Source: an uncultured Sphingobacteriaceae bacterium
GTDB taxonomy: Bacteria > Bacteroidota > Bacteroidia > Sphingobacteriales > Sphingobacteriaceae
DNA: 64,000 nucleotides
Direction of reading: 5' to 3'
NCBI GenBank assembly: GCA_946887045.1
Contig: CAMPKC010000006.1
Location: forward strand, 46,845-110,844
Position numbers and translations under genes: made by a program. Of this stretch, positions 18,712 to 26,246 are shown in pieces; position 1 is the stretch's first letter; each line of letters opens with the position of its first letter. Below the pieces are notes generated by a model, which worked only from the letters and a program-made list of their open reading frames with translations, did no database searches and was not told the origin of the DNA.

Positions 18712-19962
18712 TTATTTATTGTAAGAAATTTTATAAATAGCGCCTTTCGCATCGTCTGTAACATACAGAGAGCCATCGGGTCCCATAGCAAGACCGCATG
18801 GCTTATGATCCGCACGGCCTGACGCTGTTTTTTCGGGTGAGCCAGAAAAGCCATCTGCAAACACTTCCCAATCACCGGATGGTTTGCCATCTTTAAACGG
18901 AACAAACGCTACAAGAAACCCTTTTTGAGGCTCGGGAGAACGATTCCAGGATCCGTGAAAGGCAACAAAAGCTCCGTTTTTGTATCTTTCAGGAAACATC
19001 GTTCCGGTATAAAACAAAAGTCCATTCGGAGCCATATGTGCCGGAAAAGCTACAACAGGGTCAATAAATTTACTATCTCCTTCCTTCTTTCCATCCCCAC
19101 CATACTCAGGTGCAATAATCTTTTTCTTTTGAAATGGATCGTAATAAATATATGGCCAGCCGGCATTATCACCTTTTTTAATCATATACATACACTCTGC
19201 AGGCAGTTCAGCAGATTGCTTAGTGTCATACAAATCGGGGAACATTGTTAACTGATCCCTGCCATGCTGCATAACAAATAAGGTGTTGTTTTGATTATTC
19301 CAGTCAAGTCCCACTACATTTCTTAAGCCAGTGGCATATCTTACTCCCTCGGCATAGCTTTGATTAAATTTGTCGGTCTTAAATTGCCATATACCGCCTG
19401 CGGTTTCGAGAAGCGGACAATCTGCCTGGCCGGGAGAGCCTTGCTGACGATCGTTCACCTGGCAAGAGTTCGAAGGAGCTCCGATATTTACATACATATT
19501 TCCTTCATTGTCAAGGACAAGTGATTTGGTTTCGTGCTGTCTTTTATTTACCAAACCTCTGACAAGTGTATCAGGTCTATCCGGGTTGATTACATTCTCG
19601 TCAGCATCAAGCTTATATCTAAACACCTCTTCGTCCGATGAAGCATAAAGGTATCCATCTTTTAAGTAGATACCGGTTCCGACGTAATTACCAAAGCTAG
19701 TTTTAGTTTCGTATTTACCATCCCCATCTTTATCCTGAAGCATTAAAATACCTTTATCTTCTACTTTCCTGAAAAGCTTAACGTAAATATCACCTTTCCT
19801 AGTAATCGTTATATGCCTGGGCCTTCCAGTTCCTTCCGCAACAATTCCTGCTTTGAAGCCTGCGGGCAGAGTTAACCCTGCAGTTTGAGCATCTGACTGA
19901 AATGCGAAAGCACACAGGCCCAAGCCCGTTAGTATGCCATAGATTTTTGTTCTGTATTTCAA
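18712..19962 (-). CDS. PQQ-dependent sugar dehydrogenase (sorbosone dehydrogenase type)
   Basis: Periplasmic quinoprotein that oxidises aldoses or related sugars. 416 residues with signal peptide about 1-25 (ending QSDAQ). Beta-propeller features of the soluble glucose/sorbosone dehydrogenase family: RPRHITITRKGDIYV near 48-62, YATGLRNVVGLDWN, GDNAGWPYIYYDPF, AFHGSWNRSPEPQKG and CGLAMGPDGSLYVTDD. It heads a minus-strand group with a cytochrome c, aldo/keto reductase and pectinesterase. I see no PQQ synthesis genes in the window, so cofactor supply (made elsewhere or scavenged) is unknown. Confidence 0.9.
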   Translation of the reverse strand: MKYRTKIYGILTGLGLCAFAFQSDAQTAGLTLPAGFKAGIVAEGTGRPRHITITRKGDIYVKLFRKVEDKGILMLQDKDGDGKYETKTSFGNYVGTGIYLKDGYLYASSDEEVFRYKLDADENVINPDRPDTLVRGLVNKRQHETKSLVLDNEGNMYVNIGAPSNSCQVNDRQQGSPGQADCPLLETAGGIWQFKTDKFNQSYAEGVRYATGLRNVVGLDWNNQNNTLFVMQHGRDQLTMFPDLYDTKQSAELPAECMYMIKKGDNAGWPYIYYDPFQKKKIIAPEYGGDGKKEGDSKFIDPVVAFPAHMAPNGLLFYTGTMFPERYKNGAFVAFHGSWNRSPEPQKGFLVAFVPFKDGKPSGDWEVFADGFSGSPEKTASGRADHKPCGLAMGPDGSLYVTDDAKGAIYKISYNK

Positions 19963-20519
19963 GTTATGTTAGTTAAATCAATTATTATTCGTTTTAAATT
20001 CGTATTTATATAGCGGCCGATTCCTTCATTTTCGTTAAAACTAAAGTATCTGGTTAGTGATAACGCTCTTTAGTTTTGCTAAGTATCCACCCCAGAAGTT
20101 GACACCTATTGAATTTAATTCAACTTAGTTGAATGGCAAATGTATGAGTTCAAAACCTTTATTCCAAAAACCAAGAATAATAAAACTGTGGGGGAAAAGA
20201 AAGATATAAAGTTGTTACAATAGAGGAGCCGCCTTTACTTTGAGCATTTGGATAAAGCCTCAGTCATACGAATCCCCAGCTGTGAAGCTTTGGAGGTGCC
20301 AAAATGAATATAATCTTTGGGATGGGGAGAATGCGGACGTGTTTACTTTGATATCCTCGGAGGAGGATTTTTATGAGATAGCATTGCTTGGTCGCATTAG
20401 ATGTCCTCATAAAAGATAAACGTCAATACTGGTTTCTGCGAACCGAATGTACTGGCCGCCACCAAACCAATAATATTGATGGCAGACAGTACAAATTTTT
20501 CATCAATTTATATTTAAAG
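19963..20519. other. Gene-free region with decayed sequence
   Basis: A 557-base gap between the PQQ dehydrogenase and the fucose-type operon. No intact gene is visible. A stretch near 20087-20112 (ending CCCCAGAAGTTGACAC) vaguely resembles insertion-sequence ends, but no transposase follows. On the minus strand, roughly 20339-20238 reads as a short frame (TRPHSPHPKDYIHFGTSKAS and onward to a stop) without a start, which looks like the C-terminal scrap of a lost gene. I cannot name its family. Confidence 0.4.
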
Positions 20520-21536
20520 CTAATCAACTTCTATCATTGCCTTTATCACTCCGTTTGCAGGATCCAGCCAGCCTTTAAACTCATCTTTTACCTGATCGAA
20601 GGTAACGCGGTGAGTTATATATGTCGCAGGATTTACCAGTCCGTTTTTCATACAGGCAATTACATGTTCAAAATCATCGCGAGTCGCATTTCTGCTGCTC
20701 ATTAAAGTAGCTTCCCGCTTGTGGAACTCGGGGTGACTAATACTTAACTCTCCTTTCTGCAAGCCAACCAAAACATAACGTGCGCCATGCGCCAAATATT
20801 GAAAACCGTTATTGATCGCTTTAAGGCTTCCGGTAGCATCGATTACTACCGTCGGAAAATCACCATTGGTAATCTCTTTTAACTTTGCAATTACATCATC
20901 AGACGTTGGATTTATGGTATGATGTACGTTCAGTTTTTCCTTACAGAATGTCAGCCGTTGGTCGTTAATATCCATCGCGATCACTTTTCCACCCGCGATT
21001 CTGGCGAACTCCATAATACCAAGTCCGATGGGACCAGCTCCGATAACCAAAACAAATTCGTCTTTTTTAACGTCGGCTCTCCGCACACCATGAGCTCCAA
21101 TAGCTAAGGGCTCCACAAGGGCTAATTCATCATAACTCAAACCTTCGCCATGAATTAATGAGTAGGATGGAACCGAAAGATATTCGGCCATTCCTCCATG
21201 CATATGAACGCCGCACACCTTGATATTGGCACAGCAATTAGACTTGCCAGACCGACAGGCGATACATTCGCCACAATAGAAATATGGAATAAAAGTTACA
21301 GCCTCGCCGGCTTCAAAGCCCTCTGCATTATCTCCGTCGACAAATTCACAGGCAAGCTCGTGTCCTAAAATTCTTGGATATTCAAAAAAGGGCTGAGTTC
21401 CTTCAAAAGCATGCAGATCTGTTCCGCAGATACCGATCCGTCTTATTTTCAATATGGAGTGACCTTTTGCTGCCGCAGGATATTCGCCTTGCTGATATTC
21501 AAAAGACCCGGGTGTTGTACAAACTAAAGTTTTCAT
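20520..21536 (-). CDS. Zinc-dependent alcohol/polyol dehydrogenase
   Basis: Medium-chain dehydrogenase of 338 residues. The catalytic zinc site is GICGTDLHAFEG and GHELACEF. The structural zinc loop is rich in cysteines (CGECIACRSGKSNCC). The NAD-binding motif is VIGAGPIGLG. It is the last gene of the minus-strand fucose-type operon, 9 bases after the SDR. Family members oxidise sorbitol, galactitol, threonine or sugar acids. In this operon it may act on fucose, a fuconate intermediate or lactaldehyde, but nothing in the sequence decides this. Confidence 0.88.
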   Translation of the reverse strand: MKTLVCTTPGSFEYQQGEYPAAAKGHSILKIRRIGICGTDLHAFEGTQPFFEYPRILGHELACEFVDGDNAEGFEAGEAVTFIPYFYCGECIACRSGKSNCCANIKVCGVHMHGGMAEYLSVPSYSLIHGEGLSYDELALVEPLAIGAHGVRRADVKKDEFVLVIGAGPIGLGIMEFARIAGGKVIAMDINDQRLTFCKEKLNVHHTINPTSDDVIAKLKEITNGDFPTVVIDATGSLKAINNGFQYLAHGARYVLVGLQKGELSISHPEFHKREATLMSSRNATRDDFEHVIACMKNGLVNPATYITHRVTFDQVKDEFKGWLDPANGVIKAMIEVD

Positions 21537-21545
21537 AAATAAATT

Positions 21546-22334
21546 CTAAGCATTCGCTAAAGCGCGATCCAAGTGCACATATCCTCCGTCAACATGAATC
21601 AACTGACCAGTAGTATGGCTCGAACATGGCGATAACAAAAATGCTGTTGCGTTGCCCAGTTCTTCAGGTGTAGTCATCCTGTTTTCAAAAGGTATTTTAT
21701 CTGTTATTTCTTTTAATTTCTCTTCCGGATTTGATAATGTTTTAATCCATTTCTCGTACGCAGGCGTCCAGGACTCGGCCACGATTATAGCGTTTACACG
21801 TATGCTGTATTTTAACAATTCGACAGCCCACTCGCGTGTTAAGGCATTACGACCGCCATTTGCAGCGGCATATGCAGAAGTACCTCCCTGCCCTGTTTCG
21901 GCGGTTTTAGAACTTATATTTACAATAGCCCCCTTCGATTTTTTCAACTCTGGTAAAGCATAATGGGCCAATAAATAATAGTGTACAACATTGCGGTGAA
22001 GAGACTCCATGAATTTCTCATAGGTGCCATTTTCTAAACCTACGCCATCATTCACCCCTGCATTATTTACCAAGCCTTCAATTCTCCCAAACTTTGCAAT
22101 CACTTCGTTTATAACCCGGGCACATTCTTCAGGCTTAGTAAGTTCAGCAGATACCTGAAACCCTTGTCCGCCTGCAGCTTCGATTTCGGCAAGTGTGCTT
22201 AGATTATCCTCCTCATTTCTTCCAACAATCACGGGGATAGCGCCTTCATGAGCCAGAGTTTTTACAATACCGGCACCGATGCCTTTGGCACCACCGCTTA
22301 CAATAATTACTTTATTCTTTAGTTGTAAATCCAT
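21546..22334 (-). CDS. SDR oxidoreductase, probable L-fucose dehydrogenase
   Basis: 262 residues, cytoplasmic. Cofactor motif SGGAKGIG near 14-21, NNAG near 90, catalytic serine in VNISSKTAE. The usual Y-x-x-x-K is Y-A-A-A-N here (SAYAAANGGRNA), so the catalytic lysine is replaced by asparagine. The codon reads AAT clearly. The C-terminus (TGQLIHVDGGYVHLDRA) is typical. Together with the adjoining fuconolactonase and FucP, the likely job is oxidising L-fucose to its lactone, inferred from context. The missing lysine makes activity uncertain. Confidence 0.82.
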   Translation of the reverse strand: MDLQLKNKVIIVSGGAKGIGAGIVKTLAHEGAIPVIVGRNEEDNLSTLAEIEAAGGQGFQVSAELTKPEECARVINEVIAKFGRIEGLVNNAGVNDGVGLENGTYEKFMESLHRNVVHYYLLAHYALPELKKSKGAIVNISSKTAETGQGGTSAYAAANGGRNALTREWAVELLKYSIRVNAIIVAESWTPAYEKWIKTLSNPEEKLKEITDKIPFENRMTTPEELGNATAFLLSPCSSHTTGQLIHVDGGYVHLDRALANA

Positions 22335-22370
22335 TGATTAAAAAATTATCCGCCACCAACGGGACAGATG

Positions 22371-23207
22371 TTAATTAGTTAAATTGTAAAAATCTATAGC
22401 ATTTGTTCCCCAGAAAAGCTCCTGCTCATGCGTGGACAATCTGGAGGTATAATTTTGAACCAAGCCAATCATTTTTTGATAACCTCCGGCAACTTCGCAA
22501 ACCGGCCAGTCAGACCCGAACATTACCCGATGGGCGCTAAATGCCTCAAAAACCACATCCAGATATGGGTTAAAATCCTCTGGTTGCCAGTTTTGCCAAT
22601 CAGCTTCAGTAACCATGCCGGATACCTTGCAGCTAACATTCGAATATCGTGCAACAGCTCTGATATCTTTAGCCCACTCGTTGAGGTCTTTCCCTTTTAT
22701 GTTCGGCTTAGCTATATGATCAATAACAAACCGCTGGTGCGGGAAAATCTTAACAAACTCTTCCGTGTATTTTAACTGGTCAGGATAAATAAGAATGTCG
22801 TAGGTGAATTCATAATCTTCCAACAAGGAAATACCTCTCTTAAATTCGTTCCGCAACATTAATGACCGTTCTTCTTCGCCTTGCAACACATGGCGAAAGC
22901 CTTTCATCTTATCAAAACCTTTATAAAAATCCAAGCTGTCTTTTATATTGTCAGCTCTGAGGTCGACCCAGCCAACAACTCCTTTAATAAACGGATTAGC
23001 CGCCGCAAGTTCAAGAAGGAAAGCATTTTGCGCTTCAGATTGATCCGCCTGAACAGCCACACATCCGTCTATTTTATTTTCTTTCAGGATTGGCGCCAGA
23101 TCTTCGGGCAAGAAATCACGCTTAATAATTTTCATATCCTCGTTTATCCACGAATCTCTTACGGGATCAAAACGCCAGAAATGTTGATGTGAATCAATTT
23201 TTTTCAT
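22371..23207 (-). CDS. Amidohydrolase family protein, probable L-fuconolactonase
   Basis: TIM-barrel metal hydrolase, about 278 residues, that opens a sugar lactone to the acid. Metal-binding D-S-H-Q-H near the N-terminus (KKIDSHQHFW), FVIDHIAKP and FGSDWPVCEVAGGY further on. I chose the ATG at 23207 (MKKIDSHQHFW); an ATG at 23216 is also possible. The start overlaps the end of the upstream hydrolase gene by 14 bases, so the two are translationally coupled. The sequence is typical of the L-fuconolactonase group. Substrate is inferred from the operon. Confidence 0.87.
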   Translation of the reverse strand: MKKIDSHQHFWRFDPVRDSWINEDMKIIKRDFLPEDLAPILKENKIDGCVAVQADQSEAQNAFLLELAAANPFIKGVVGWVDLRADNIKDSLDFYKGFDKMKGFRHVLQGEEERSLMLRNEFKRGISLLEDYEFTYDILIYPDQLKYTEEFVKIFPHQRFVIDHIAKPNIKGKDLNEWAKDIRAVARYSNVSCKVSGMVTEADWQNWQPEDFNPYLDVVFEAFSAHRVMFGSDWPVCEVAGGYQKMIGLVQNYTSRLSTHEQELFWGTNAIDFYNLTN

Positions 23208-24051
23208 AAGCAACAACCTTTTGAGTTGAAGTTCCTAAGCCGTCAATGCCGAGTTCAACAATATCTCCTGCTTTCAAATATACAGGTGGGTCAAAGCCTA
23301 AGCCCACGCCTGCCGGAGTTCCTGTTGAAATTACGTCGCCAGGAAGCAATGTCATAAACTGGCTGAGGTAAGAAATAAGAAAAGGGATTTTGAAAATAAA
23401 TGTTTTAGTATTTCCATCCTGCATATTCTTGCCATTTACATTCAGCCAAAGGCGAAGATTATCGGGATCGCTGATCTCGTCTTTTGTCGCTAAAAATGGA
23501 CCAATTGGAGCGAATGTATCGCAACCTTTACCTTTATCCCAGGTTCCGTTGCGCTCAAGCTGAAATGCACGCTCAGAAACGTCGTTATGTAAACAATATC
23601 CCGCTACATAATCCATCGCTTCAGACTCTTCTACATAACTGGCCTTTTTACCGATTACAACGGCGAGTTCAACCTCCCAATCAGTTTTGACAGAATTTTT
23701 AGGGATAACAATGTTATCGAAAGGACCAACTAATGCAGTGGTAGCTTTCATAAATACCACTGGCTCTGTCGGTATAGCTGCTCCGGTTTCCTTAGCATGA
23801 TCTGCGTAATTTAAACCGATACAAACAATTTTTGAAGGACGAGCAATCGGAGATCCAATACGACTACCTTCAGGTATTCTTTTAAGGTTACCCTTATTTA
23901 CTTCAAGAAAACTCTCAAGTCTTGAAAGGCCATCGCTTTCAAAAAAAGTTTCGTTAAAATCTTCACCCAGGGCAGACACATCATAATACACGTCATCAAT
24001 CAATAGTCCTGGCTTTTCTTTATTAAGTTCTCCGAATCTTATAAGTTTCAT
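23194..24051 (-). CDS. Fumarylacetoacetate hydrolase-family protein, probable diketo-deoxy-fuconate hydrolase
   Basis: 285 residues. FAH-family core: GLNYADHAKETG near 98-109, TDWEVELAVVIGKKA near 142-156 carrying metal-binding acids, and PGDVISTGTPAGVG near 236-249, with KAGDIVELGIDGLG at the end. In the non-phosphorylating L-fucose route this type of enzyme cleaves 2,4-diketo-3-deoxy-L-fuconate to pyruvate and lactate. The start codon is 15 bases after the KDF-dehydrogenase-like SDR. Often annotated as ureidoglycolate lyase, but this operon argues against that. Confidence 0.85.
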   Translation of the reverse strand: MKLIRFGELNKEKPGLLIDDVYYDVSALGEDFNETFFESDGLSRLESFLEVNKGNLKRIPEGSRIGSPIARPSKIVCIGLNYADHAKETGAAIPTEPVVFMKATTALVGPFDNIVIPKNSVKTDWEVELAVVIGKKASYVEESEAMDYVAGYCLHNDVSERAFQLERNGTWDKGKGCDTFAPIGPFLATKDEISDPDNLRLWLNVNGKNMQDGNTKTFIFKIPFLISYLSQFMTLLPGDVISTGTPAGVGLGFDPPVYLKAGDIVELGIDGLGTSTQKVVAYEKN

Positions 24052-24066
24052 ATCGTCTATATCGTC

Positions 24067-24831
24067 TTAATTATTAAGTTTTATAAATCCTCCGTCAATT
24101 GCATAATCACTGCCTGTTATAAAACCTGCTTCATCTGAACACAGAAAAAGGGCTAATGCAGCAACTTCCTCAGGTTTACCCATACGGCCAATTGGCTGGC
24201 TTTTGGATAGTTTCTCAAATATTTCTTCTTCCTTACCGGGATAGTTTTTTGCGATAAAGCCATCCACAAAGGGAGTATGAACTCTTGCCGGTGAAATCGA
24301 GTTACTCCTGATTTTATTATCTAAATAATCGCGGGCAATCGACATACTCATAGCGTGGATCGCGCCCTTACTCATAGAATAAGCAAAACGATCGGCTATG
24401 CCAACAGATGAGGCAATGGATGCCATATTTACGATAGCACCTCCACCCTGTGCTTTCATTAAAGGAACCGCTGCATACAGGCAATTATAAGCTCCCTTAA
24501 CATTCACGTTATATACTTTATCGAAGTCCTCTTCCGAGGTACCCTCAACTTTTCCCACATGGGCAATTCCGGCATTATTCACAAGGATATCAATTTTACC
24601 GATCTTGTTAAATACGGATATAATTTGATCTTGTTTACTTACATCGGCGCTATAAGAATGCGCGATCCCGCCAAATTGTTTAATAGTTGTAACGGCTTGC
24701 TCTGCGTTGTCGGAATTTAATTCGATGATATGAACAACAGCGCCCTGTTGGGCGAAAAGTAAAGAAATTGCTTTCCCAATCCCGCTTCCGCCGCCGGTAA
24801 TGACGGCATGTTTATTTTGTAAACTGAACAT
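24067..24831 (-). CDS. SDR oxidoreductase, probable 2-keto-3-deoxy-L-fuconate dehydrogenase
   Basis: 254 residues, classical SDR. Cofactor motif TGGGSGIG near 12-19, NNAG near 87-90, catalytic serine in ASIASSVG and an intact Y-S-M-S-K. End motif TGSDYAIDGGF. It begins 4 bases after the FucP stop and precedes the FAH-family hydrolase by 15 bases, the expected order for oxidising 2-keto-3-deoxy-L-fuconate before cleavage. The substrate is inferred from context. Confidence 0.87.
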   Translation of the reverse strand: MFSLQNKHAVITGGGSGIGKAISLLFAQQGAVVHIIELNSDNAEQAVTTIKQFGGIAHSYSADVSKQDQIISVFNKIGKIDILVNNAGIAHVGKVEGTSEEDFDKVYNVNVKGAYNCLYAAVPLMKAQGGGAIVNMASIASSVGIADRFAYSMSKGAIHAMSMSIARDYLDNKIRSNSISPARVHTPFVDGFIAKNYPGKEEEIFEKLSKSQPIGRMGKPEEVAALALFLCSDEAGFITGSDYAIDGGFIKLNN

Positions 24832-24835
24832 CTTA

Positions 24836-26083
24836 CTATGACTTAGCTTTAATTACTTTATATCCTCTCAATCCAAAAACTGTAATTACAATAAAACAGA
24901 TTAATGGCACTATATAACCGTTTTGAATATTGCCAGTAGAGTCGGCGATCATTCCGAAAGCCCGCGGCAAAATAGCCCCGCCGACTATAGACATGATGAT
25001 TAAGCTACTTCCAAATTCGGTATCTCCTCCTAATCCTTTAATGCCCAGGGCAAAGATAGTCGGGAACATAATCGACATAAAGAAACATATTGCGATTACC
25101 GTATAAACAGTTATCATTCCGTGCCCGTAAATAGCAACTAAACATAGGACAGCATTAATAGCCGCGTATATAGCCAACAACTTTTGAGGCTTGATAAAGC
25201 GCATTAAAAAGGTTCCGATAAAACGACCTATTAAAAACGCTATGCCACAAGCTCCCAAATAATCCGCAGCCGTGATTTCATTTATGTCGGCAGATTTTGT
25301 AGCATATAAAATAAAAAGGCTGAAGACAGAGACCTGTGCGCCTACGTAGAAAAACTGAGCAGCGACGCCCCAAGACAGATGTTTATGTTTAAACGCATGA
25401 AAGATGCTCTTACTCTCAGCCTGCTCATCCGTATTTTGTATTTTGGGAAGCTTCGTAAATGCAAACACGATCGCAATTAAAAGCAAAATTGCCCCTAAAA
25501 TCATATAGGGCATTTTAACCGAGGACGCCTCTGCTGCCAGAGCCATTTGCCTTGCACTAGCCGACATCGCGTCTAATTCTGCGTCTGTATAGCCCTTTGT
25601 TAATATTATTCTAGCCCCAATAACCGGTGCCATTGCCGCCGCCAAGCCATTAAAAGATTGGGCCAGATTAAGTCGTTGAGTAGAAGTTTCCGGGTCGCCC
25701 AGTGATGAGGCATATGGGTTCGCTGCTGTTTCTAAAATAGTTAATCCGCAGGCGATAATAAATAATGCAATCAGAAAGAAGTTGTATGATTGGTTATCGG
25801 CCGCAGGTACAAAAAGAAATGAACCAAATGCAAATACTAAAAGGCCTATAATTATACCTGTTTTGTAGCCATATTTTTTCATTAGGATACCAGCCGGTAT
25901 TGCCATGATAAAATAAGCGATAAAAACCGCCGAGTCTACTAAAGTTGCCTGTACAGTTGTTAACGTAAATGATTTTTGTAAATGTGGTATTAAGATAGGA
26001 TCAAGGTTGTGTGCAAATCCCCACAAAAAAAACAAGGACGTTACCAGAATGAAAGGAAAAAGATAGGGGTTTTTATTGGCCAT
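24836..26083 (-). CDS. fucP: L-fucose:H+ symporter-type MFS permease
   Basis: About 415 residues with twelve predicted membrane segments. The FucP-type N-terminus is clear: LFFLWGFAHNLDPILIPHLQ, then a glycine-rich first loop. I place the start at the ATG at 26083 (MANKNPYLFPFILV). The frame runs 32 codons further upstream to an ATG at 26179, but that stretch is polar and unlike family N-termini. It is the first gene of the six-gene minus-strand sugar operon and would import L-fucose or a related 6-deoxy sugar. Confidence 0.88.
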   Translation of the reverse strand: MANKNPYLFPFILVTSLFFLWGFAHNLDPILIPHLQKSFTLTTVQATLVDSAVFIAYFIMAIPAGILMKKYGYKTGIIIGLLVFAFGSFLFVPAADNQSYNFFLIALFIIACGLTILETAANPYASSLGDPETSTQRLNLAQSFNGLAAAMAPVIGARIILTKGYTDAELDAMSASARQMALAAEASSVKMPYMILGAILLLIAIVFAFTKLPKIQNTDEQAESKSIFHAFKHKHLSWGVAAQFFYVGAQVSVFSLFILYATKSADINEITAADYLGACGIAFLIGRFIGTFLMRFIKPQKLLAIYAAINAVLCLVAIYGHGMITVYTVIAICFFMSIMFPTIFALGIKGLGGDTEFGSSLIIMSIVGGAILPRAFGMIADSTGNIQNGYIVPLICFIVITVFGLRGYKVIKAKS

Positions 26084-26246
26084 GCGCGACGAGCTTAAAT
26101 AATTTTTAATTGATTTACGATCCAGAATATCAGAGCGAATATTGGATTTTATTCTTAAAAATTCTATTTTTTCAAGCAAAAAGGAATATACAGCTGAATA
26201 CTATGGTAATGTTTTAACCCAGCAAGCCCGGGGCAGAGAATAATAA

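Noticed and set aside
20087..20112. Possible insertion-sequence end
   Set aside because: The resemblance (AAGTTGACAC) is weak, there is no transposase and no matching second end.
20388..20705. 105-codon plus-strand frame
   Set aside because: Mostly antisense to the zinc dehydrogenase gene, with atypical composition.
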